Positions 1 through 11,892 of a stretch of 64,000 bases of DNA are shown piece by piece. Numbering within the stretch: position 1 is the stretch's first letter; each line of letters opens with the position of its first letter. The stretch lies in contig JAFEUB010001790.1 of the NCBI GenBank assembly GCA_024529925.1, positions 134,501 through 198,500 on the forward strand, read 5' to 3'. Made by a program: the position numbers and the translations under genes. Source of the stretch: Ophthalmolycus amberensis (Eukaryota > Chordata > Actinopteri > Perciformes > Zoarcidae). The notes under the pieces are model-generated. The model had not been told where the DNA came from. It was given only the letters and a program-made list of their open reading frames with translations, and ran no database searches.

Positions 1-677
1 GGCAAATATGCAAACAAAACATAACTGTCTCTACAGAGTTATATATATACACAATACATACCTGTAATAATATATTTAGTGCCGGGATAACATTTCATTC
101 TAATCCTCCGATATAGAATTCATAAGCAGTGAGAAGAATTAATAAATGGTTTACGACACATGTAGCTGCTAGTGTAAGCAGATATTTCAACTATAACTTG
201 TGTTTAAACAGATAATGAACGATTGAAAATCTAACATAACAGTTGTTAGTATTGTTAATAAATGATCTAATTATTTATATATAGGCACTGTGACAACTGA
301 AGAGACACCAATGTTGATGAAGGCCATGAGATGTTGCTGAAAGCTCAGGGAGAAACCAATGGACCGTGAGTCACTACTTTCACAGTCAAGAATGAACTGT
401 TAAAACATCGAAAGAAAAGAGTTCCACTCATCTCACTGTCAACAAGGAAGAGGATGACATCACGACGTGGTAATATTTCAGACAATAATCACTACAAAAA
501 TATTGTCAACAACATCTTTAAAAATGTTACTTCCTATACATTCATGGTCCAGAAGGGCACTCGAGCCAAAGAAGGTGAAAGGTCACCGGCTTAAAGCAGA
601 ACAGGGACGCTGCTCTGTACGTCTCCTGCTTCTCAAATCAATATTCCCTCTGCCACACACACACACGCCCGCACGCG

Positions 678-718
<41 letters not shown>

Positions 719-1547
719 CTTCCCATCTCATTGCAGTAACACATTGATTTCCTGGTTTCATTGTGCTTAAACAGAGCTGCGTGCCCAGCTCAGCTGTGTG
801 CTGAAACCAGCCCTGGGTAATGGATCTGTGCAGCCATTGATTGTATTGGTCTGATGCCGACGCCACTCTGTCTGAAGGGGAGGGGTCTGTACCGCACACA
901 AACCCCTTCTTTGGGGGTCTCAGGGCTGTTTTTTTATGAATGAAGTGAGTACGGGCTCTGAGTTAACCACACATTCTCTCAATAAACCCCCTGTTTCTGT
1001 GGAGAGGGGCAGTTCTGCAGTTGTGAAAATAAATGCTTTGTACAATAAGGTGCATTCTGATGATATTCCTGTTCAAAGCTCAGAATGTAGCTGCTCATGG
1101 AGAGAGGCCACAGGACCGTGGGAAAGGTCCTCCACGTCGGGCACTTTATTCTCTGTGTCTGTTGTTCTTGTGTAATTGATCTCACTCCACGTCCACGGCG
1201 GAGTGCTTCAAAGCCACACTTTCTTTTTCTTTTCTTTTTATGGCCGCACCAAGTGAAAGAATTCAACACGTGCATTCCGAGCATTGTTTTGTATTGAAGG
1301 AGAATAATTCTCCACATAGCCTGCATATATTCACAGGTCAGAGAGAATTCATTGGTCCAGGTTTTACTTTTAAAACTCACAACTGCGCACATCTACACCA
1401 TGTGTTCACAATGATAGTAATGTGTGTGGACAATCTGTTAATCAAACAGGCACAGATTTAAAGGAAAAGATTGTAGAAAAACACACTGACAATTGAAATG
1501 AAAATGCACTTTTCACCAAGACATGTTTTACACATGAGTCTAACTGT
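1..1547. other. Upstream intergenic DNA, no gene seen
   Basis: AT-rich sequence with only short, non-credible frames. The only clear structure is the CA/CG microsatellite at 653-718. Confidence 0.6.
653..718. repeat. CA/CG dinucleotide microsatellite
   Basis: Alternating CA, then a short CG-rich core (GCACGCGCGCGCGCGC), then CA again. The alternating purine-pyrimidine tract could form Z-DNA. Confidence 0.95.
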
Positions 1548-3085
1548 ACCCAGTGAGCACTAACCCGGATTTCAACGTTGATTTCTGGTTGAAAAAGTGT
1601 TGATATGGGGTCTGAACGTCTAAGACATATTTTAACCGTCTTTTGAACCGGCTAAATTACGGTTACAATATCAACGTGTCACAAAACACCAATTTGTTTT
1701 AAAATATTGATGGTTTGTTCAGTTGTAGGTTGAAAGAGACGCGATTTTGGTTACTTTAAACGTATTTCTCCAAAATCATATTACGCTGTCCGTTCATATG
1801 TGGTCTACACGAAGACGTCATTTCAACGCATTCAATGTCTCATATAAAACGTCGTAAATATGGAACTATAGACTGTGTGCTGTCCACAAGAAGCTCACAG
1901 GACATCATAATGAGAGCAGAGCACATTATGTCTGTATATGTTCACTAAAATACAACTCAGTGTTTACTGCTGGAATACGCATGCGCACGGACTCTGCATT
2001 GTTCTAAGTTAGAGGCTGGAAACACGACAAGGTTTGAGCTAGCTAGCTCTTACTGAGTGATGAGGAATTGAACGAGCTGATGGAATAAACGAGGCTTCAC
2101 GCTAACGACGTACTCTGTAAGTACTTGAACTACTTTATTCCAGTATTGCAAACCGAAATATTATTACCATACCATTAATATCATGTTATGATCATCATGC
2201 GGGCGAGGCTGCTAGCTTGTTAGCATGTAGCGTTAGCAGGTTACGAACAGTAAACCTAAACAGTAAACAGTAGACATGTGTGTTAGTTAATGTACTGTAC
2301 TAACGTTAATAGATCATGGTCAAAACATTGTTGTTTGGGTTATGGCAATATATAAACAATATTGTGTAATATCCAGGTCAGCATCGTTCCGTTGAAGACA
2401 CGTCTATGGTCTCCGGTGTAGAGACGTTCAAAACTGGTCTAAGTCAATATGTTTTTCTAATACTTGTTTTATTTACAGATGTCCAGCTTGAAAATATGGC
2501 AGATCTCCTGAAACAGGCTCCTGTGTGGCTTTGAAAACGACATTTAAAGAAGGAAAAGGAGATTATGTTTTTATATAAAGAACATTGTTATATTTATATT
2601 GTGCTTTAATAAATACAAATGAACTGTTGCTGTGTCACTTGGTCTTTTGTCCTGTAAGTGGAAACTGTTGATGTGTTATATACCCAGAAGCACTGTAAGC
2701 ATTTCGGCGTTGAATACACGGTGAGGTTGAATACACGGTTAAAACACGGTGAAAAGTGAAAGGTTTTTAGCCGACTATTTATAGACGTTGATTCAACGCT
2801 CACGTTTAGACCAGATATCAACGTGATGTCCAATACTGGCTTTCAACTGATAAATGTGGATGTGGTTTCTTAGTAAGCCTCTAAATCATGATATATTAGT
2901 ATTAGCACAATGTAGAGGACGAAAAATTATAGTATTGCAAATCACGGTTAAATCTGGTCTAAGCGTGAACGTCTTTTCAACGTCTACAAATAGTCGGCGA
3001 AAAAACTTTCACTTTTGAACATCTTTTCAACGTCGGGCATAGACGTCTTTTAAACGTCTTTTGAACCAAAAAATGCTCACTGGGT
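1548..3085. mobile_element. Non-autonomous DNA transposon, superfamily unclear
   Basis: The ends are inverted copies of ACCCAGTGAGCA (1548-1559 and, inverted, 3074-3085). Near the ends are many short AACGTC/GACGTT-type motifs, and two imperfect inverted repeats of about 57 bp lie at 2770-2827 and 2941-2999 (both containing GCCGACTATTT and TTTAGACCAGAT or a close variant). No transposase frame is visible. I could not find a convincing target duplication, so the superfamily is left open. The interior holds a transcript-like structure. Confidence 0.6.
1975..2620 (+). other. Transcript-like structure inside the transposon
   Basis: In order: an NRF1-like GCATGCGCA motif near 1979, a GTAAGT donor near 2116, an ATTTACAG acceptor ending at 2478, an ATG at 2479 opening only ten codons, and AATAAA at 2608-2613. 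This looks like a small two-exon transcription unit, perhaps a remnant of the transposon gene or a captured host promoter. No protein is recognisable. Confidence 0.35.
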
Positions 3086-3299
3086 CACTTGTATTAAGCT
3101 GTTCATGTCAAAAGGCTGCAAAGTGTTTAAAAAGTCCTCGATGAGCAGCAGCTTCGCACTGCAGCGTGGGGCCGATAGGCCTCCATGTCCCTCCTTCATG
3201 TTCCACACGAGTGAACTGTGAATGGATGTTCAGTGTCCGGCAGCAGCGGATTCCATTGAAACGTGTAAAAATGTGAATTTAATTCATAAATGCGGACCG

Positions 3300-3869
3300 C
3301 CATGTCTGGCCCGCCGCCAGGATTCCGTCTTCCTCTGTTTTCTCTGGCTCCCATCCAGACCCCCCCCCCCCCCACACACACACACACCCCACCCGTGTTA
3401 TCCACCCACGGGAGAGGTGATTTCTTTCCTTTTTCCTTTTTTCCATTTTTGTATTTAAACCCATCCTCATTGAGTGGGTCCTGTTTTTTTTTTTTGGAGT
3501 GGGTTGTGGATGCGCTTGTTATGCCCACACTTCTCAGACGATCCGTGCCGAGCTGTCACGCCTCGCTGCTGCGTGGTTCCTGCCCCCGGTGCCGAGGTGC
3601 CTTCTAGCCGAGTTTGAATCGGAGCCGCTCGGCTTCTCGGGCTCCGTCGCCCCCGGTGTTCCGTCTCCTTCTGCTCACTGAGCCAAAAGCCTTCCAAGTT
3701 GCTCACCGGCTCATTTTATCGGCTCCATAGCCGCCGGTGCTGCTGCCCGAGCGGGAGACTTGTAGCCGGACGGCAGACCCGGGGAAGTGAGGGATTGAAA
3801 GTATCCCACTTTTATTTCTTGCCCTTTTTTCTGTTCACCGGGAGGAACGGAGCAGCAGCAGCGGGAACA
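3300..3869 (+). promoter_or_regulatory. hmga2: hmga2 promoter and 5'UTR region
   Basis: GC-rich, CpG-containing sequence, clearest from about 3530 to 3980, directly precedes the start codon and suggests a CpG-island promoter. It includes a C run with CA repeats (3361-3390) and a pyrimidine-rich tract (3421-3452). I see no convincing TATA box, which agrees with a TATA-less HMGA2 promoter. The transcription start cannot be placed from sequence alone. Confidence 0.6.
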
Positions 3870-3980
3870 ATGAGCGGACGCGGGGACGAGGCCGGGGAGA
3901 GCTCCGGCTCCCAGGAGCCCACCACGGGGGCCACGGAGCCCCAGAAGAGAAGGCCGGGGAGACCGAGGAAGCCCATAAAA
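3870..3980 (+). CDS. hmga2: hmga2 coding exon 1 (AT-hook 1)
   Basis: This exon has 37 codons starting MSGRGDEAGE and ending at a GTAAGC donor at 3981. The start is chosen because the HMGA2 N-terminus is M-S-x-R-G and the exon then has exactly the family length of 37 codons. The bases before the ATG (GGGAACAATG) are a fair Kozak context. AT-hook 1 is KRRPGRPRK at residues 26-34; the residue before GRP is Pro where the textbook core has Arg. The frame stays open upstream to an ATG at 3699, but that stretch looks like GC-rich 5'UTR. Confidence 0.95.
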
Positions 3981-4672
3981 GTAAGCTCGTGAAGAAGAAT
4001 GAGACCCAGACTGTAGTCCATCTGCACATTGTTCCGCCTTTAGACGTTTGCTTTGGTCGGAGAGTTGAGGTAAAACTTTAGCGGTGACTTACCGGGTCAG
4101 TTTTATCAGTCTGTCTTATGGAACTATATTCTGTCTTAAAGCGAGCTGGCTTTGATTGTTCCAGCGTGTGCAGCCCTCCATAGCTTATTGTGTTTAGTAG
4201 CCTGTAATATTCTATTCATAAGGAACGCCAACTATGTTTCCCAAATACACTGCAGTCTGGGACTTCATGTATGCTGAATGGCTCCACAGATGACCAGGAA
4301 TGCGCCTGTTTACAGCCTGGCTCTGGTCGATGGTCTTTAATTGACAACATGAGAGTGAAAAGAAAAGTGCGGGCATGAACGTAACTCTGCGGGGATCTGA
4401 ATGTCTCAGTCAATGACTTTCTGTAAATGTGTTTATGGATGAGATTCACTGATGAGTCTTAGTCTTATTCCAAATTTCACACCGAAATCACGTCCACGGA
4501 CGCGGCTGCAGACTGTGGGTGAGAGACGCCAGACACACAGCAGCTGGTTGTTGTGGAGAGTCAGTTAAAGATTGTGCGACATTTAAAAGTGGAAAACCAG
4601 CCTGAATAATAGTTCCCTCTATGGTACTGAGACACACACACACACCTACACGCACACACACACACGCACACG

Positions 4673-4728
<56 letters not shown>

Positions 4729-7700
4729 CCTTTGTCCCTCTTTTGGTCTTGAACCATAAAGCAATGACCAAATGGGGAGGAGGTTAAAGGCTTTTTGTTT
4801 CCTGTCCCTGGACACCCATGTCATGTCCTACCCCCCCCCCCCCTTACCTTTCAGGAGCCCAGCGGAGAGCCTGTCCCCAAGCGACCGAGGGGCCGCCCCA
4901 AAGGAAGTAAGAACAAGGGCCCCTCCAAGGCGGCGCAGAAGGTGAGGAGCCTCGGCACCTGAACGACACACACACTGACGTCACTTCCCCTTCACCGACT
5001 TACATCACATGATCAATACGTGGCTCCTGGCGACACGGTTGTGATTATTGGAAAAAAAATCTTAAGTTTGGAAAGATTAACTGTCCAAAAGGGTGAGCCA
5101 AAAACACCTCGGTGTACCACGAGGAGGGGTTGTGTAATGCAGACCTCATTTCTTATCATAAAAAAACAATTAAACCATTTTTGATGGTATTTTGAGGATT
5201 TGTCTGAAATCATAATGTAGCTTTCTCTCTTTGTCATTTTACATTCTCTTCCAGCATTTTGAACATTTGATATGTAATATTTAAACTGAAAACGCAAGAT
5301 GAACACAGACAAGTCCTCCGGGTCACCGTGTCTCGAGTCAAGTCGCAAGTCTTTCACTTCAAAATCTCAGTTCATTTATTTATTAAGTCAAGTTGCAAGT
5401 CATCAAAATAATGACTCGAGTCGACGCGAGTCCAAGTCACACTGACTCGATCCCACATCTGCGAGTCACATAGAGTATACATGTGTTTGTGGATGTATGC
5501 AGAGGGTGTATGGGTACATATGTATCATTGAACACAGAAATGTCTCATATTGACACCTATGCACGTCTGCTGCACGCAGAAGCATGTTCCCGTCCTAAAG
5601 AGCGCTGTACCTCAACCAGACCTCCCAAGTGTAGAAACCCACGTGCAACTGTGAACTCATGTGAAACCACAGGAACCTGTTTGTGCATCTGTGATGATGG
5701 GAAACACGCGGCCATAACTCAGCAGCACTCTCACAGGCCGCGCACGCGAGAGATATGAGTGACAAATCAGAAAAATATTAAAGTCGAGAACAAAAGACAA
5801 TCCCGGGGAAAGATTCAGAATTTTACAGCAACTTCCCCACCTCACCTCTTTAAGGCTGCGACGCTGCTAATCCCAGCGAGGTCGGGCGAGGCCCCCATGT
5901 CCTCACCCATCAGTTCGATGAAGCTGTTCGGCTCACGATGACAGCAGCCTTAGTGCTCCCTTGCCACCATGAACCACTGTAAACATTCCCAGCACTCTGA
6001 ACAGTGAACCACTCTGGTCTCGCCGTGATCCGGTCTCGTCTCATCTGGTCCTGCTATGATAAACACTGAAGATATCAATCTTTCCAGATGAAAGAGTCCG
6101 GGGGTCGGCCCACACCTTTAACTTATACTCTTTCAAAAGTTCACTTCCCCTCCCCACATCAATCACCTCTGCAATCTCTGACAGATATCACAGCAGCTAG
6201 TGAGTAGAAACAACCGTACTACAAACCTCAACTTGACTATTTCAACAAAATACGGACCACGTTCCACACCGTTCTGACAAACAAGGCATTATTTACAGAA
6301 CATGTCAGGTTAAGGGTTGAATACAAAGAAAGTAGGTCTTTGAGTCTGAGGCGAGGAGTGGTCTTCTGTTTGAACACTAAAAAGAACCTCCTGACAAAGC
6401 TTTGTGAATAATTACAGTTGTGTCATTACTTCCATTAAGGTGCAGAGGTGGATGGATGGATGAACAAAGTGTTTGAATGCTTCACACAAAAAGGGTCCCG
6501 GGTCCGGGTGTCTGCCCTGTTCTGTTCGGGTCCGGGTGTCTGACCTGTTCTGTTCGGGTCCGGGTGGCTGCCCTGTTCTGTTCGGGTCCGGGTGTCTGAC
6601 CTGTTCTGTTCGGGTCCGGGTGGCTGCCCTGTTCTGTTCGGGTCCGGGTGTCTGACCTGTTCTGTTCGGGTCCGGGTGGCTGCCCTGTTCTGTTCGGGTC
6701 CGGGTGTCTGCCCTGTTCTGTTCGGGGTACGGGTGTCTGACCTGTTCTGTTCGGGTCCGGGTGTCTGCCCTGTTCTGTCCGGGTCCGGGTGTCTGCCCTG
6801 TTCTGTCCGGGTCCGGGTGTCTGACCTGTTCTGTTCGGGTCCGGGTGTCTGACCTGTTCTGTTCGGGTCCGGGTGGCTGCCCTGTTCTGTTCGGGTCCGG
6901 GTGTCTGCCCTGTTCTGTTCGGGGTCCGGGTGTCTGACCTGTTCTGTTCGGGTCCGGGTGTCTGACCTGTTCTGTTCGGGGTCCGGGTGTCTGACCTGTT
7001 CTGTTCGGGTCCGGGTGTCTGACCTGTTCTGTTCGGGTCCGTGTGTCTGACCTGTTCTGTTCGGGTCCGGGTGTCTGACCTGTTCTGTTCGGGTCCGGGT
7101 GTCTGACCTGTTCTGTTCGGGTCCGTGTGTCTGACCTGTTCTGTTCGGGTCCAGGTGTCTGCCCTGTTCTGTCCGGGTCCGGGTGTCTGACCTGTTCTGT
7201 CCGGGTCCGGGTGTCTGACCTGTTCTGTCCGGGTCCGGGTGTCTGACCTGTTCTGTCCGGGTCCGGGTGTCTGCCCTGTTCTGTTCGGGTCCGGGTGTCT
7301 GACCTGTTCTGTGGCCACACTCGAAGGACACAAAGCCTACGGCGTCGTAGCGGTCTCGACGTGATGAATCGTACGAATGGGAATAACGGTTTAGGCTTCC
7401 AGACAACCTCTCCATGCAGACATTTTGCACACAAAAGGTTTAGGTTCACACAGAGGTTGGGGAAAAAAAAGAGCTCTACCAAGTTCAACCCTCGCCTGCT
7501 TTCACACCTGCACACACGCGGCCACACAGATTTTGCTGTAAGAAAGCAGGTTTTGTGACATTCAAACAATTCAATGAACACTCTGTTTTAAGCCTTGACT
7601 ATAAAGGAGCTGGATCAGAAAACTAAAACGTTTTTTGTGACGGTCATATTCGTTTTGGAAGGCACTGACGAGATGAGCTGTACCCAGCATGCCGTTTGGT

Positions 7701-9353
7701 GCAGAGCAGTTCATATTGTAGTGAGCGACGGAGAGCTATCTGTACCCAGCATGCTGTTTGACTGATAACAATTCATATTGTAGCAAACGATGAAGAGCTG
7801 TATACGGCCTTTAACAATTAATATTAGTAGCGAGTCACGGTCAGCGAGCTGTACCCAGCATGCAGTTCGCAGGTCAACATTTGTATTTTTGAGTGAAATG
7901 TCTCACCTATTGAAATGTGATCAAATTAAAATATTTATTTTGCCAAATCCTTTGATTTATGACTAAATCCTTGCAAAACGAATGACATCACCCTCACCCT
8001 CACCCTCCTCAGCTGTAGTTTGTGTTAATCAGCAGATGGTAGCATGCTAAACAGCAACGCTTTAGCATTCCACTCAGAGCACGGCTTTGCGTCTGCGTAC
8101 AGCCTCGTGGAGCACGGCTGTGGACTCGTTAACCTTCTGGCTACTTTGCAACTGCAATGGTTAAAGGCTGAGCACGACCAAGGACACTGTTGTCCCCTCA
8201 AACATCTGACAGCATCAGTTGTTTGTGTCCATGCCTGAATAGGACACACTGAATTATCACCTTTGTCTTTTGTGGAATTGTGATGCATCCCAAAGAATTC
8301 TGCATGGAGGAGGTTTGGGTGGATGGGTCACATCCACCGTCTGCTTTCTTTAACCGTGACCTTTCTTCTTTTAACCTCGATGATTAATGGTTACCTAACC
8401 TTGATGTAGTATCTTGTCAAACCCAAACCACCGTCCTTCCTTCACCCTGAGTAAGTCCTTTTTTCTGCCTCAGCCTTGAACCACAGCAGAGGCAGATCAC
8501 AGAATGGTCACATTCATCTTTCTCTGTGATGGTGACTTCTAATGGCGGTGGAAGGCGATCCTGCTGAGAGGCCGTCCGGTCGCTGGGTGTTCAGGGCTGC
8601 TGCTCAGACATATGAAACACACGGATGATTAATTGAACAGGGTGTTGTCTTTCAGACGATTAAATCTCCACATTAACAATGCAGCATCCCAAACAGAGAA
8701 CTGATGACAGTACACATGTGATACGTCACGACACACACGAGCATTAAGCAGAGCATGAGAACATCACATCACAAGGCATCATCACTGTGTTGCTTCTTAA
8801 TAGAGATTTAAAACACTTCATGCAATATTAAGGCACTGAGATTCATTTATTTTTTATTTCAAACCTCGGAAAACACATTGAGGAGAAAACTCATTTTCAT
8901 TGGTGCCAAGGTCCACACACGATACGTGGAGACACAATAAGATCAATCAGCAATAAGAGAAGAATACAAATAAAACAACAATAAAACAAAGGTTAAATAA
9001 AATAAGTATGTGGAGCACAATAACGATCACAAAATCAGATCTTCCTAAGTCCAGAAAGTCGTATTAATAGAGCTACTACCTGTTCATGACACCGGTGATC
9101 CCAAACAGTTGCAGGCAAAAGAAAGATGGCTGCTAAATGTTTCAGCAATGGGAGGTACATTTAACAATTGTAGTTTTTGCCCAGTTTTCCTGTGCATGCC
9201 ATAGTATCAGCCACTACTGTGAGTGGATAGCCAAAACAGAGACATGGTCTAAGACGGCGGTATTAAATTAAAATTCCAAAAGGTCCAGAATGAGAAAATC
9301 TCCTCGAGCAAATGTCCTGAAAATTACAATAACATATAACTTGTGCTATTTAG

Positions 9354-9399
<46 letters not shown>

Positions 9400-11855
9400 G
9401 AAGTCTAGTAGTAGTAACGTGTCTCTGTAGTCAACAACTGTCAAATCAAATAAAGAAAGTACACATCAATTATATTTTAACAATTATTATTCTCAGTTTT
9501 CAAATTTAACTGGATGGATTATAAATAATACATAAATAAATGTTCTTCTCATTTCAAGTACAATAAGAGCTGTAAAGAATAACTGACATAACAGAAAGAT
9601 TTTGAAGAATGTGCATCTTAAAATAATTTTTAGAATTCTTTTTAGAAAAATTAATTTCACTGAATTGTCCTGCAGCTTTAAATTCAGTTCATTCAGGTGT
9701 GAAGTGATGTCAATCAAAAATATTATATTTGTCTCATCTAAGAAGATAAACCAGTGAGCATGCCTTTATCTGTGATTATTAAACCACTTGTTCAGCTCTA
9801 TTCTCTCTGTAACATCACTGTTGAACAGTGAATTCATGAGTTAGGATTCTGATCATATTTGGTTCTTGGGTTTATTCTCTGTGTCCTCATTTCAGATGTG
9901 AGATGGTACGTTTACTAAAAAGAGTTGTTCTTTGTCTCATAGTGGCGCTTCACATTACTGCTGTTATTAACCGTCACGTCTCTGAACATGTGAGACACAC
10001 TGGTGTTAAACTGTGGGAAGAATGAACCTACAAGAGTCTGTTCATTCTTGTTGAAGACTCTGGTCTCCCTGGTCTCTGTGACCACCCCCGTGTTTGTTCA
10101 TCATCTCACTCGAGTCAGGAAACTTGTCAGAATACTCATATTTGATTGGCTGAGCTGCATCACGTGATGTGATTCATAACGCATTGGTCGGTGTGTTTCC
10201 TGCACCGCTGAACAAGTGCTGTTCAGGCTGAAAGAGCTGCGCCGGTTCAAATAGAAGCGCTCCGTCAAAATTGAATAATACTCAATTATATATCGATTTT
10301 AGGTCCTGGGTCCAGATAGAACGGCGTCTGGGTCCGTCTTTTTTGAATCTGGGATCCAGCAGGTGACGAGTTAAAACACTCCACCTGCTGCCATGTGACC
10401 AGACTGGGTGGCGTGTGCTCGGTGTCAGGATGACAGAGGAGCTGGTGTTTACTGAGCCACTACACCACCACCGATACTTGCTGGTCAGTGTCTGCAAAAT
10501 GAATCGCAGGTCAGCAGTTTGACTGAGATCTCACCTGACTCGCTGCCAACCAGAGCCGGGATAAATCCGATGAATTATTGACTCAGGTCTGCTCTTGTTA
10601 ATTGCGGGTGACTGCAGAGCTTTTTGACTGCGCTGGACGGTCTGCAGGGTTAATCTCTCCCACAAACATCATCTTAGTAAGAAAGGTAATTCCCTACCCT
10701 CAAGCCAAACACACGGGACATTCCAGCTTCATGTCACAGTAAGGGAATGCTCTGTAAACACGCATACTTGGCACACTTCTAGCTCATGTGCATGCTGATG
10801 TGGATACAATTGAAGATGTTCTCATCTCAGCTCACAAATATTTTGTTCCATTTGAATTAATTTCCCAAAACAGCAGTTTTTAGCAAACATTAGTTAAATA
10901 GTAAGAAATAGTGTGTTTTTTCGGGACTATATTAAGCGGTGGATTAATCCACATTTGACGCTTTACTGTGTATTTACTTAACTTGATTTATTTCTATATG
11001 TGCTGCTCTTCCATTTTCTCTCCATTGCAGCAACTACAGACAGAAGGGAAAGAATAGGGAAGTGAAAGGACAGTCAGCGGGAGGGAGACGCAAGACGTAA
11101 ACTCCCCCAGCTGATTTTAATTCAATAATAATAATAAATATCTCTCTCTCTGACAGTGCTACGTTCTTATGTGAGTGCTCTGATGAATGAATGTAGACAT
11201 ATTCTTTGGTTCTGAAATATATCTAGTCAGACAGGACAAGAAACACAAGCAGTCAGACGATCAGACAGGTTGAGCACAAACCCTCAGGTTCGTCAACTTG
11301 TCTGTTATCAACATCTACCACCGTTTACAGACCCGCTGCTTCAGCTGTGGCCTGCTGAACCGGTGCGGCACCCTAATACCTTAAAACCTGTGCCAGAGCG
11401 AACGTCTTGGCTGATCAGGTGTTTTCCGTCAAATGTTCATGTCGTGAAGTGATGGTGGGGATGAAGAATGATTTATGTATTTCTCCTTAATATATGTCTT
11501 CACAGAAAGCTGAGGCGACCGGGGAGAAAAGACCCAGGGGGCGACCCAGGAAATGGGTGAGTCGGTGGTTTTCTTAAGGTCTGAGCTTGTGTCTGGCACG
11601 CTGGATAGTGGAATACACATTGTACACAACACACAACATAAGGAGTTGTGCTAGTTGATGAAATGTATTTGTGGCAGGTGTGCATAAATATTTGTTTCTT
11701 ATCATTCAAAGGCATTTTGTCTCGGTTAGTTGGTGTATTGCCTTTAATTTATATTTAGATGGACTGTACACTATACTGTGGTCATCTGTCGATGTTAACT
11801 TTCATTATGTGGCCTGAATTCATTCAGAGGTTTTTCTCCTGGTTATTGCTGGTTT

Positions 11856-11892
<37 letters not shown>

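Larger units (their letters stand above)
7314..11505 (+). other. hmga2 intron 2, distal part
   Basis: No gene or complete mobile element recognised. It contains a 60-bp tandem repeat (7665-7880), short CACCCT repeats (7986-8012) and a TA run (9358-9395). Confidence 0.55.

Noticed and set aside
979..1392. 137-codon minus-strand frame upstream of hmga2
   Set aside because: No domain, biased low-complexity stretches and no splice or promoter context.
6499..7313. CRISPR-like array
   Set aside because: Copies are directly contiguous without unique spacers and the DNA is vertebrate.
6412..7581. Long minus-strand frames (389, 331 and 283 codons) of RTEQ/PDPNRTGQ repeats
   Set aside because: They are a reading of the 28-bp minisatellite in all three frames; flanks outside the array lack any domain.
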